From Citrobacter youngae ATCC 29220 (GTDB taxonomy: Bacteria; Pseudomonadota; Gammaproteobacteria; Enterobacterales; Enterobacteriaceae), in NCBI RefSeq assembly GCF_000155975.1, contig NZ_GG730303.1:375204-423041 (forward strand): a stretch of 47,838 nt of DNA, given 5' to 3'. Of this stretch, positions 10,964-19,319 are shown one piece after another. Position 1 is the stretch's first letter. Each line of letters begins with the position of its first letter. The position numbers and the translations under genes are program-made. The notes below the pieces were generated by a model. The model was not told where the DNA came from. It saw only the letters and a list, made by a program, of their open reading frames with translations, and made no database searches.

Positions 10964-11746
10964 TTATAGTTTTTTTAGACTATTCAAACCATAGGGATCG
11001 GCTGAGGTACAGACAAGGTTAAACGTGTGGGCTATTCTTGCAGCCTTATTCTTGAGGCAATTAATATGATCCTGATGATTTGTGACATCAGATTGTTGTT
11101 TACACGCACTGATGGTTTTATTTTTCAGATTCAGCCATAAATGCTCAGTGTCGGTATACTTTGTTACGGTGTGTGTTACGGGCTTAGGTTTTGAGTATTC
11201 ATGATGTTGTTGCATAGTCGTTATTGTGGATGTAGTACCATAATTCCTGGTCATTCGTACAAGTTGATCGCGTAGCTCAAAAATATCTTTATTAATAAAT
11301 AATTTAGCTTGTGCATTACCGGTGGATGCAAGATTATCCAGTTTATCATAGATTTCATTTTTGGTCGCATCCGCCCGACTTTTTTCTGTGGCTAATTTTT
11401 TATTATTGCTAATGATGTTGTCTTTGATTGTTAATAGTGTCTGATAGGCTTTGTATCCCGGTGATTCCAGTTTTGGTAACATATTTAATACGTTATTAAT
11501 TTTTAATGATTTATCTGCAAGGCGAGAACTCCCTTGCTGGAATAGGATGTTATTGAGTTTGTTTACTGTTTGTAAAATTTCAACATGGTCCTGGTATGAA
11601 ATATTTTTTTTATCCTTGATACAATGAGCAACTTCGCTCTTCATGGATTTAATATCGGCATAACTAATTTTATTCTTGCCTGAATGAGCGATTGAGTTGT
11701 GCAGATTAGAAAAATAGTTTGGCAGTGAAGTATTAGAAACTTTCAT
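10964..11746 (-). CDS. Unknown helical protein in the T3SS accessory cluster
   Basis: The ATG at 11746 is chosen because AGGA lies 9 bases before it. A TTG six codons upstream has no ribosome site. The 260-aa product has no signal peptide or membrane segment and is rich in Lys, Asn and Ser. Heptad-like stretches (about residues 95-160, including LLTIKDNIISNNKKLATEKS) suggest a coiled coil. A polar central segment with a KPKPVTHTVTKYTD motif follows, and four cysteines lie near the C-terminus. I do not recognise the family. Composition and position fit an effector or secretion accessory protein, but this is inference from context. Confidence 0.6.
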   Translation of the reverse strand: MKVSNTSLPNYFSNLHNSIAHSGKNKISYADIKSMKSEVAHCIKDKKNISYQDHVEILQTVNKLNNILFQQGSSRLADKSLKINNVLNMLPKLESPGYKAYQTLLTIKDNIISNNKKLATEKSRADATKNEIYDKLDNLASTGNAQAKLFINKDIFELRDQLVRMTRNYGTTSTITTMQQHHEYSKPKPVTHTVTKYTDTEHLWLNLKNKTISACKQQSDVTNHQDHINCLKNKAARIAHTFNLVCTSADPYGLNSLKKL

Positions 11747-11889
11747 AAAGTGATTCCTGTGCAAAACGATGGCAGAAACTTAGATTACATACAGCATGGC
11801 ATAAATGAGGTGAGGGTCGGAAGTCCATTATGGCACTGTATGAATAGCATAATTATGCTTCCTGAAATAATAATTGCTAACTCTCGAAT

Positions 11890-13368
11890 TTAATGGAGAA
11901 AGGCAACCAGTAAACTCAGGGTAAGAAATACCAGACAAAGTGTTAAACTAACTGGACTCTGTCGAGCTTTTTTTTCATTGCCACTGTCTAAAAACGCGCT
12001 GTGCATCACCAGAACCGTCATTCTCTGTTGCAAAAGCTCGCGTGAACTCAAATTGTTGGTATTTTTTATGATTGTTGCATTAAAGTCATTTTTGCTCAAA
12101 GAAGAGGGGATGTACCTGTATGGCGACATCTCTTGCTCAGCACTTTGGGGGGCTATGTACTGATGGGACGGAGTCTTTGGCATGTTCTCTGCTTTGTGTA
12201 AATCAGGCACCTTTTCGCTCTTCTGGAATGGTTGGTCGTTAATCATTAAAGGGCTTTTTGCAAGACGCGGCTCTGCCATAGCCTGAATCGACGGTAATAT
12301 ATTTTCTTCGGTATCGCCTGATTGTGAATGGAAACGGGATGAAGTACGTGTATTGATACTTTCCGTGGTGCTAAGGCTATTGGCAGCATAATAATCACGA
12401 TTTGCGAGTGAGTGTTTTTCTGATGGTTGGAAAATATGATTTTTCATACCGGTTGTCATAACATAAGATTGATTAAGTACATGACAGATATGGTCATACT
12501 GGTTTTTTTCTTGTCGGGACATCCTATTTACCGTAAAAGGTCTGTGAGACAAGGGACAAACCAACTGATATGCCGCCACCGGATGAGGCGTATTTTTTTC
12601 CTGGTTAATGCATTCCTGCTTTTGGGCGATCGTTGCCCTAACCGGTTCTATGCTCCCTTTAGGCGAAATATCTGAAGCAGCGTTTCGCGCAACAGAATAG
12701 TAAATTGCGTGGGTATTGGCTTTCAATACCTGTTTGTTTGCCGCCAGGTCTGGAGAGGGTCCACTATTTGAGGGGGCGTGGGCCGATAAAGCGGGGGACG
12801 CAGTTGCAGAATGTGTTTCAGGTACCGGAGAGAGTGGGGCTGCAGTCTTGTTGGCACTGGACTCACTGAGATGATTATTACTTTCATCAGGAAGAGGACG
12901 GTCATATCCTGCATTATTCCCGTCTTCAGGGGAGGCGTGCGCAACCTCCAGCGTTGCATTTGTGGTGGCGTGCAAAGGCTGTACCGGCTGCTGGCTCTCA
13001 TTGCAGGCAGATAGCAAAGGTTGGGGACCTTCACCACAAACATCTGCAGGTGGTGAGATTGCGGGTTCCATAGTAGGTTCCTCACTCTGTATGTCCCCCG
13101 CATCTTCACCTGCATCGTCAGCGTTCGAGTTGCTGGCTAACTGGCTGAATGCAGCCACCGCGGATGTTAACAAAACAGCGGTATGTATAACTTCAGCGAT
13201 ATGGTGGAAATTTCGGGAGTGATTGTTATTTATCACCTTCGTTTTTTGTGCCAGCAACGCAGAACTCGTGGGCCGCAGAACAATCATTCGTTGACTATTC
13301 ATAAATAGTGGAATCGCGGGTTGATCGGTATTTGTAGGAACGGGAAAAAATTTTTCAGTAACTTTCAT
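11890..13368 (-). CDS. Unknown 492-aa protein with two hydrophobic segments, candidate membrane-inserting effector
   Basis: The protein has a short polar N-terminus and a hydrophobic segment at about residues 57-79 (IAEVIHTAVLLTSAVAAFSQ). A long low-complexity region rich in Pro, Ser, Ala and Asn follows (about 80-400), and a strong hydrophobic segment sits at the very end (LTLCLVFLTLSLLVAFLH, about 474-492). The last segment would act as a tail anchor. There is no cleavable signal peptide. The arrangement resembles T3SS effectors that insert in host membranes. The gene lies 111 bases after the Tir-like gene on the same strand, and a shared transcript is possible. I do not recognise the family. 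Confidence 0.6.
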   Translation of the reverse strand: MKVTEKFFPVPTNTDQPAIPLFMNSQRMIVLRPTSSALLAQKTKVINNNHSRNFHHIAEVIHTAVLLTSAVAAFSQLASNSNADDAGEDAGDIQSEEPTMEPAISPPADVCGEGPQPLLSACNESQQPVQPLHATTNATLEVAHASPEDGNNAGYDRPLPDESNNHLSESSANKTAAPLSPVPETHSATASPALSAHAPSNSGPSPDLAANKQVLKANTHAIYYSVARNAASDISPKGSIEPVRATIAQKQECINQEKNTPHPVAAYQLVCPLSHRPFTVNRMSRQEKNQYDHICHVLNQSYVMTTGMKNHIFQPSEKHSLANRDYYAANSLSTTESINTRTSSRFHSQSGDTEENILPSIQAMAEPRLAKSPLMINDQPFQKSEKVPDLHKAENMPKTPSHQYIAPQSAEQEMSPYRYIPSSLSKNDFNATIIKNTNNLSSRELLQQRMTVLVMHSAFLDSGNEKKARQSPVSLTLCLVFLTLSLLVAFLH

Positions 13369-13423
13369 CTTATCCAGGGAAATTGTGTCAATGATAAGCG
13401 GTACATCGGGGAGATATCAGCGA

Positions 13424-13443
13424 AGCCAGCGTCCATGCTGGCT
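13424..13443. terminator. Short hairpin downstream of the Tir-like gene
   Basis: AGCCAGC and GCTGGCT form a perfect 7-bp stem with a 6-base loop, in the 111-base gap between the Tir-like gene and the 492-aa gene. There is no T tract on the minus strand, so read-through into the next gene is likely. It could be a processing or stabilising stem. Confidence 0.4.
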
Positions 13444-13479
13444 TATTTACGTTATTGCAAAGTGCTCTGTCTAACGTTG

Positions 13480-15222
13480 TTAGGCCGCACCTGCTGCGCC
13501 TGCAAATTTGTTAGCTAATGCGATATTCTCCGCTGTCGCCGTTGAACCATCCTTCGTTGAATGTGTCGCCATCGCCTTTTTCAATTGGGAGAATTCACCC
13601 GTGGTTAGCGGTGCCGCTTCTTGCTCGGCGGCTGCTTTTTGTGCTTTGCCATTATGATGGTAGTTAAGGGCATATTTTGTTAATAACGGAATGGCCGCAG
13701 CCAGGCTGATACTGCCAGTTGCCATTAACGCCCGGAACCCCTGTTCCGACAATCCGCTGGTGACGTTGGTCATATTAGCTTTTGTCTGCTCAAGTGATTG
13801 CAATTGGTTCTGCAGACTTTGCGCTGTGGCCAGATCGGAGGCACTGAGTGTATTCAGTTTATCGCTGGCTTGCGCAGCCTCTGCACTTAGTTTACTGATA
13901 TCACCGGCTTTTTCGTCAATGCTACTTATTGCGCTATCCAGTGCAAGGCCCATTTTATCAGCGGCTGCCTGTTGTGCTGCTGCTGCCTGCTGCTCGCATT
14001 CTTTCTGCGCCGCTTCCGTTAACTCACCGGTGGGGACCAGATTTCCGTTATCGACATCCATGACTTGATTATTCGGATCGCTATAGGCCGCATTTGTCGC
14101 TTCTGTCAGCGCAGCCTGATAAACTTGTTCGCTCGCAGTATCAATAATCTCTGTTTTATTATTTTCTAGATCTGTTGCCAGCTCGGTAAGTTTGGCGGCG
14201 TCTCCATCGCAGTTAGCGACAAATTGATCGAGTCCTTCGCTAAGGCGCTGTTCTTGTGCCGCGTTATTCTCAAGGGTGTCGATTTGCTCGCTAAGATTTG
14301 CTTCTACGCTACTGATTTGATCGGCGGATTCGGTATCAGATGAAGATTCCCCTCTTTTGCTCAGCGCCGTGGCGATAGTTACTATTCCGACCAAAGATGT
14401 GACAGCCGTGCTGATAAGTAATGCCATCTGATCGGAGCTACGGTGGCTGTGCCCGGTGGGTTCTGCACCATAAGAAACCTGCTTACGAATCGTTGCCTGG
14501 GTGCCCGTGCTTTCCGTTGTACATGAGTCTGTACTAATATTTACATCATTTGTTTTTGATACGCTGTCTGTGTCTGTTGTTGATACACAGTCTGTGTCGT
14601 CGATATTTTGTTTAGTGAGATTCTGGTGTGACACCACAGCTATATCATTATTAGGATCTGGAACACCTTCAAGGAATTCTGCAGTTGATAACTCTATATT
14701 GTCACCAGGAGAAAGCTCGGTGCTAAATACCTGAGCCTGTGTATCTGGCGCTTTGTCTGATACGTCTGCAGATTCAATAGCTAAATGACTACTGTCGTTA
14801 TTCTCATTCTTCACGTTTGGAGCGTGGGCGTCTAATTCTTCATGCTGTGGGGCGCTGTTGTTACTTAATAAACGCCTTGCAGCTGATGCTTTTTCGTTAG
14901 CAATTGCAGCAGGAGTTCCCTGACCAAATAAGCCACGAGTGGCGTTTTCTCCTTCGCCTGTTTCCGTATTTGCGATTTTAGCAGCATACTTAGGGCCTGA
15001 AAGGTTTGTACCCATTTTTATTAATACTTTCTCTATGCCATCAATGCCATCTTTTTTTGCTCCTTTCAGCATGTTCGAAATGGTAGCTTCCTCAGGAAGT
15101 GTACCATTGTTAGCGTATGTAATCCTTTTGCTGGTACCGCCTGGTGAAGTGTTATTTGTTTTCTCGTTTGCTAAAACTTCAATAGGTTTATACTGAGATG
15201 GCGTAATCTTAAATTCTGGCAT
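13480..15222 (-). CDS. Tir-like translocated receptor protein
   Basis: The 580-aa protein has no signal peptide but two transmembrane helices, at about 266-287 (MALLISTAVTSLVGIVTIAT) and 496-516 (RALMATGSISLAAAIPLLTK). Between them lies a ~210-residue Ala/Gln/Glu-rich helical loop. This hairpin topology, with both ends cytosolic, is that of Tir of LEE-bearing E. coli. The loop contains DPNNQVMDVDNGNLVPTGEL (382-401) followed by a Gln/Ala-rich helix. EPEC Tir, as I recall it, has NPENQKVNIDANGNAIPSGE at the tip of its intimin-binding domain, again followed by such a helix. The 64-residue tail is much shorter than Tir's and lacks its tyrosine signalling motif. AGGAG stands 8 bases before the ATG. 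It is divergent from the T3SS operon, so a natural substrate of that machine. The family call is by motif and topology. Confidence 0.72.
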   Translation of the reverse strand: MPEFKITPSQYKPIEVLANEKTNNTSPGGTSKRITYANNGTLPEEATISNMLKGAKKDGIDGIEKVLIKMGTNLSGPKYAAKIANTETGEGENATRGLFGQGTPAAIANEKASAARRLLSNNSAPQHEELDAHAPNVKNENNDSSHLAIESADVSDKAPDTQAQVFSTELSPGDNIELSTAEFLEGVPDPNNDIAVVSHQNLTKQNIDDTDCVSTTDTDSVSKTNDVNISTDSCTTESTGTQATIRKQVSYGAEPTGHSHRSSDQMALLISTAVTSLVGIVTIATALSKRGESSSDTESADQISSVEANLSEQIDTLENNAAQEQRLSEGLDQFVANCDGDAAKLTELATDLENNKTEIIDTASEQVYQAALTEATNAAYSDPNNQVMDVDNGNLVPTGELTEAAQKECEQQAAAAQQAAADKMGLALDSAISSIDEKAGDISKLSAEAAQASDKLNTLSASDLATAQSLQNQLQSLEQTKANMTNVTSGLSEQGFRALMATGSISLAAAIPLLTKYALNYHHNGKAQKAAAEQEAAPLTTGEFSQLKKAMATHSTKDGSTATAENIALANKFAGAAGAA

Positions 15223-15434
15223 GGTATTTACTCCTGGGTATCAATAGTCTAGGGGGTAGATAGTATTTCGGTGCATCATAGTTGACAGTGTCTTAGCTGG
15301 GCAACTATATATCGTTGCCAATTTTTACTTGTCAGGGTCCTTTATTGGACTAGTGGTGGTGTAAAGTGCGAGCTTGAATTTGGTGGGGGATTTTGGGAGA
15401 TTGTCCGTGTCTCTAATAGTTCAGGTTAAATTCC

Positions 15435-15878
15435 ATGTCAGCATGGTTTGGTATTCCGGATATCTACTGGGAAGGTAAGAAAAGTCATCGCGCTGGGCGC
15501 TCTGTTTTTAGCGTTGAAGTGGGGTTTCTGCCAGGGCTTATCATCGAGGATATGCACTTTTGGCTATTGTTGGTGCAGCTACCTAAACCGGATAAAAATA
15601 TTGAGCTGGTTTGGCTGAAATATACCGGCTTATTGCTGGCTGCAAATAACGCTAACTATTACGGCGTGTTGCAACGCGACAATACATGGTGGTTGGTAAG
15701 ACGATACACAGCCTCTCAAAGCATGGAGATTTTGCAACGCAGCACCAGTGAGCATATCGCAATTGCCACGGTGATTGGACGCCGCGTTCAAAGGCAGTTA
15801 ATACAGTCAGGGATCAGAGGGGATGCCGAAATTAGCGACAAACCTCTGTTTCACACAACGATAAACGGATGGGTATGA
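15435..15878 (+). CDS. ssaB: SsaB/SpiC-like T3SS gatekeeper or effector
   Basis: The 147-aa product precedes the secretin gene exactly as ssaB (spiC) does in SPI-2. The segment YTGLLLAANNANYYGVLQRD followed by WWLVRRYT and a C-terminal helix (HIAIATVIGRRVQRQLI) matches the SsaB pattern (YVTLLLAAH, then GWLNGYYT, then HLALTCILKNVI). Salmonella SsaB works with SsaL and SsaM as a cytosolic complex that holds back effectors until translocators are exported; both partners are also here. No signal peptide or membrane segment is seen. It overlaps ssaC by 10 bases. It is probably the first gene of the operon, with about 210 bases shared with the divergent Tir-like gene holding the promoters. Confidence 0.75.
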   Translation: MSAWFGIPDIYWEGKKSHRAGRSVFSVEVGFLPGLIIEDMHFWLLLVQLPKPDKNIELVWLKYTGLLLAANNANYYGVLQRDNTWWLVRRYTASQSMEILQRSTSEHIAIATVIGRRVQRQLIQSGIRGDAEISDKPLFHTTINGWV

Positions 15879-17386
15879 GAATCTTTGCGCTCTGGATTAT
15901 GTTGGCGTTGTTGTCCGTTCAGGCAACGTGTGCCGCTACCTTGAACTGGAAGGGCCCCCCCTTTTTTGTTATGACGCATGGTATGCCGGTAAGCGCTCTA
16001 TTAAAAGATTTTGGTGCGAACTATGGAATCCCGGTTATTACCAGTCCGTTGATAAACGATGTTTTTATTGGCAGATTTGAACAATCGACGCCAGACAAAC
16101 AGCTGGAAATGCTAGCTCGTACCTACAATCTGGTATGGTATTTTGATGGTAAGGCACTTTATATTTATAAAAGTAATGAGGTGCATTCAACCGTTATTAC
16201 TCCTGAGTTTGATACTCAGGAACAGCTTAAGCAATATGTGAGAAATTCAAATCTACTGAGTTCAGGGACCTGCCAGTTAAAACAGGTGGGTGTTTCGCAA
16301 TCATTTGAAATTTATGGTGTGCCTGAATGTGTCAGGCATATTACTGATATAGCTAACCAGCTTAGCGTCGCAGTCAGAAATATGGCGGATGTCGATCAGC
16401 GCCGCGAAAACGTACAAGTTTTTCCGTTGAAATATGCTTCGGCAACCGATGTTAATTATCAATATCGTGATCAAACGGTAGTGATCCCGGGAGTCGTATC
16501 TGTCTTGCGGGAAATGAACAATTCGCAGGCGGTAAATAGTGGTGCGACGCCAACTCAGCTGAACGCCGGACAACAGACGGTCGATAACAACGGGCCGACA
16601 TTCTCGGCAGATCCGCGTCAAAATGCTGTAGTAGTAAGAGACAGAGATATCAATATGCCGATGTATCAGCGCTTGATTTCCCAATTAGATCACCGGCAAG
16701 ACGCAATTGAAATTACGGTTTCTATTATTGATGTTAATGCTGAAGATCTTGGCGCATTGGGTATTGATTGGGCGGCGAATGCGGACATTGGCGGCATGAA
16801 TTTGCAGTTAAACACCAATCTGGCGAGTGGTGGGGGGTACGCAACCTCCGTAATCAACAACGGTAGTGATTTTATGGTTAAAGTGAGTGCGCTTGAACAA
16901 AAATCGCAGGCGAAAATTCTTTCCCAGCCTTCAGTCGTGACGCTGAATAATGTCCAGGCGGTGCTCGATAAAAACACGACTTTTTATACCAAACTGGTGG
17001 GCGATAAAATTGCGCAACTGGCCTCGATTACGAGTGGGACGTTGATGCAAGTGACTCCCAGGGTAGTAAAGGATGATGAAGGTACTGCCGAGGTCTTATT
17101 GCTCTTGAGTATCCAGGACGGCAGCCAGCAGCAGTCATCTGCAGTCGTTGCCGCAGACGCAATGCCACAAGTTCAGAACTCAGAAATTGACACGCAGGCA
17201 ACATTAAAAAGTGGGCAAAGTTTGTTGCTGGGAGGATTTATCCAGGATCAGGATATTGTGACTGAAAGAAAGATCCCTATCTTGGGGGACATTTATTGGA
17301 TTGGCAATTTCTTTAAAAGTAAAGAAACGACAAAAATTCAGACGGTGCGTCTTTTTCTGATCAAAGCTGTACCACTTAAGATCTAA
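15869..17386 (+). CDS. ssaC: T3SS outer-membrane secretin SctC
   Basis: The 505-aa protein has a signal peptide (hydrophobic IFALWIMLALLSVQA, cut near CAA at about 24). Periplasmic N0/N1 domains follow (KGPPFFVMTHGMPVSALLKD; VQVFPLKYASATDVNYQYRD). The conserved secretin domain ends with LLLGGFIQDQDIVTERKIPI and LGDIYWIGNFFKSKE. It forms the outer-membrane ring of the injectisome. Length matches SsaC. The N1 repeat region contains an insertion rich in Asn and Gln (about 215-240), common in this family. The start at 15869 overlaps ssaB; a second ATG two codons later is possible. Confidence 0.95.
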   Translation: MGMRIFALWIMLALLSVQATCAATLNWKGPPFFVMTHGMPVSALLKDFGANYGIPVITSPLINDVFIGRFEQSTPDKQLEMLARTYNLVWYFDGKALYIYKSNEVHSTVITPEFDTQEQLKQYVRNSNLLSSGTCQLKQVGVSQSFEIYGVPECVRHITDIANQLSVAVRNMADVDQRRENVQVFPLKYASATDVNYQYRDQTVVIPGVVSVLREMNNSQAVNSGATPTQLNAGQQTVDNNGPTFSADPRQNAVVVRDRDINMPMYQRLISQLDHRQDAIEITVSIIDVNAEDLGALGIDWAANADIGGMNLQLNTNLASGGGYATSVINNGSDFMVKVSALEQKSQAKILSQPSVVTLNNVQAVLDKNTTFYTKLVGDKIAQLASITSGTLMQVTPRVVKDDEGTAEVLLLLSIQDGSQQQSSAVVAADAMPQVQNSEIDTQATLKSGQSLLLGGFIQDQDIVTERKIPILGDIYWIGNFFKSKETTKIQTVRLFLIKAVPLKI

Positions 17387-17393
17387 GGCCGCC

Positions 17394-18653
17394 ATGATGG
17401 ACTATTTATATAAAATAAGGTTTCTGAGTAAACCTTTATCAGGACGTGAACTTTATTTAAGAGAAGGCAGCTTTAGTCTTGGGCCTGAAGATTGCGATGT
17501 TTGGGTGACACTTGAAGGTTACCCTGAAAAGAATATTATCCTTGAGATAAAATCCGAAGGTATTGCCGTGCAGAAAAATACCACACTCTGGATAGATGGT
17601 ATTTTGCATGAGGTTGAGTCAGGGGGGCTATTGCCGTTAAATTCGGCTTTGGACATTGCTGGGGTACACTTTGTTCTTGGCAACGCCGATAACGAACTTA
17701 GCCATATTTTGGCAGAAAAAAGAAAACAAAGTGAGATATCGCCAGAAAAGTCGAATGTGAGAGGTATCTTCATTGCGGTAATGTTGCTACTGAGCATTGT
17801 TCTTCTGGGGGCCGTTGGATACACCGTCACGGATGCCAAAGCAGAATATGCTGCGCCACTACACCTTGGTGATGTAAAAAAAAGAGTACTTGAACTTGAA
17901 CGGCAACGGGTGTTACCCGGTATAAATTTCAAATGGCAACCAGATGATACTGTTGATATTCAAGGTCAGTGTAAAAATGAAGAGTTATTACAACCCGTTC
18001 TTGAATTTTTAAAACAAAATGCAGTGCACTACTCACTGAATGTCGTCTGTGACGATCGGTTAGTGAAGAATGTGCTAGACGTTTTACAGCTTAATGGGTT
18101 TGACCGTGTCGTTGCTTATATGGATAAAGACCCGGGCAAGGTCGTTATTAGTGGACAGATTGATGAAGATATTCGTTGGCAGCATGTCGTAAATTTGCTG
18201 AATGATATGCATGGGCTACGTTCATGGGTTGTCAAATCAGTTAACGACAAGGAGTTGGATGCGCTTATTGCTGGGTTACGTAAAACAAAATTGTTACCTA
18301 TGTTAAGTGTGCAGCGAATTGACGAACGTGTTGTGGTGAGCGGCAAACTAAACGCACAAGAACGAGATTCTCTATATGCGTTAATCCGTCGGCATATGGT
18401 GGCATTTCCAGGGACACAGGAAGTTATTTACCAAAATATCAACACGAGTTCTAGTGCATTAGGTGTACTACCTTCGCCGGTTTCAAGTATTGGAGGAAAT
18501 AACGATTACCCCTATTTACTTTTAGAAGACGGTTCCAGACTGCAAAAAGGCGCCGTCCTGCCCGGTGGATATCAGATACAAAATATTGATAGTGTCAACG
18601 GGATTGAGCTAATCCGTCACGGTGAATTACTGCACCTTCCATTAGGTTTTTGA
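17394..18653 (+). CDS. ssaD: T3SS inner-membrane ring protein SctD
   Basis: The 419-aa protein has an N-terminal cytoplasmic FHA-like domain (about 1-110, LREGSFSLGPEDCDVWVT) and a single transmembrane helix (about 124-146, IFIAVMLLLSIVLLGAVGYT). Periplasmic BON-type repeats follow (VDIQGQCKNEELLQPVLEFL; VVISGQIDEDIRWQHVVNLL; VVVSGKLNAQERDSLYALI). This is the layout of SsaD/EscD, which forms the larger inner-membrane ring around SctJ and contacts the secretin. The gene follows ssaC by 7 bases. Confidence 0.9.
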   Translation: MMDYLYKIRFLSKPLSGRELYLREGSFSLGPEDCDVWVTLEGYPEKNIILEIKSEGIAVQKNTTLWIDGILHEVESGGLLPLNSALDIAGVHFVLGNADNELSHILAEKRKQSEISPEKSNVRGIFIAVMLLLSIVLLGAVGYTVTDAKAEYAAPLHLGDVKKRVLELERQRVLPGINFKWQPDDTVDIQGQCKNEELLQPVLEFLKQNAVHYSLNVVCDDRLVKNVLDVLQLNGFDRVVAYMDKDPGKVVISGQIDEDIRWQHVVNLLNDMHGLRSWVVKSVNDKELDALIAGLRKTKLLPMLSVQRIDERVVVSGKLNAQERDSLYALIRRHMVAFPGTQEVIYQNINTSSSALGVLPSPVSSIGGNNDYPYLLLEDGSRLQKGAVLPGGYQIQNIDSVNGIELIRHGELLHLPLGF

Positions 18654-18660
18654 GTTGAGT

Positions 18661-18900
18661 ATGAAACAGGGAAAATATATTGTTGGAGATTTAACATTGC
18701 ATGGGGAGATGTTACGTCATGATAGCAGTGGTGAACACAGTAAGAGGCTTCACTTACTAATATCTACCATGCTGCAAAAGCAGGGAGCATTTCCTGATGA
18801 GTATCGTGACATATTGATTCAGGCATTACTTTCATGTGCCAGAGTTATTGACAAAATATCACAAAGATATCACGTCATTGGTTCCAGCATCAAATCTTGA
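18661..18900 (+). CDS. ssaE: SsaE-like T3SS co-chaperone
   Basis: A 79-aa helical cytosolic protein located between sctD and the sseA-like chaperone gene, exactly the place of ssaE. The C-terminal helix ILIQALLSCARVIDKISQRY resembles the end of SsaE (A-x-x-I-I-N-I-I-Y-Y-R-Y-H). SsaE is known to help the filament protein SseB stay soluble. Sequence similarity is slight, so the call rests mostly on size and position. ATG at 18661 is preferred over TTG at 18655. Confidence 0.62.
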   Translation: MKQGKYIVGDLTLHGEMLRHDSSGEHSKRLHLLISTMLQKQGAFPDEYRDILIQALLSCARVIDKISQRYHVIGSSIKS

Positions 18901-18933
18901 CGTAGTGTCTTAGTTCATTTTACTGAGGTGGTT

Positions 18934-19287
18934 ATGAGCGACATATCGGAAATTTTGATAAATGTTGAGCGAGAGCGCTATAAACTTATTGAAGAAATGA
19001 AACGCTTTGAAATGCTGAAAGAAGAATTCGAACGGCTTAATGTCAAGGCAGAGAGTGATCCTGGGGCTGCACAGTGTCTGGACCAGTTCCACAAACAATA
19101 TGGTACCCAGTTCTTACTGGAAGTAACCAATATAATGACACAGGTTAAAATTGCTGAAACACAATATAAATCTCTTCAACGAATGGTGAACTCTAATCCA
19201 ACATCTGCTGTAGCAAGTACACAGTCAGTATCGCCTCCTGTCGTGCCTTTAAAGGAAAAAAAGGCTGCAGATAAGCATTATATCTAG
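18934..19287 (+). CDS. sseA: SseA-like chaperone of translocator proteins
   Basis: The 117-aa product is an almost continuous helix with heptads (VERERYKLIEEMKRFEMLKE; TNIMTQVKIAETQYKSLQRM) and a polar C-terminal tail. SseA and CesAB are small coiled-coil chaperones for the filament and pore proteins of SPI-2 and LEE, and the gene directly precedes the sseB-like gene as in SPI-2. GAGG lies 5-6 bases before the ATG at 18934, which is preferred over GTG at 18928. The assignment is by position, size and coiled-coil nature. Confidence 0.68.
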   Translation: MSDISEILINVERERYKLIEEMKRFEMLKEEFERLNVKAESDPGAAQCLDQFHKQYGTQFLLEVTNIMTQVKIAETQYKSLQRMVNSNPTSAVASTQSVSPPVVPLKEKKAADKHYI

Positions 19288-19319
19288 TTTTATCATAAAG
19301 ATTAAGTGGAAATATAAAT

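Noticed and set aside
13480..15222. Reading the 580-aa protein as a SipB/SseC-type translocator
   Set aside because: Two membrane helices and Ala-rich coils allow it, but an SseC-like gene already exists in the operon, and the VDNGNLVPTGEL loop between the helices matches Tir and not translocators.
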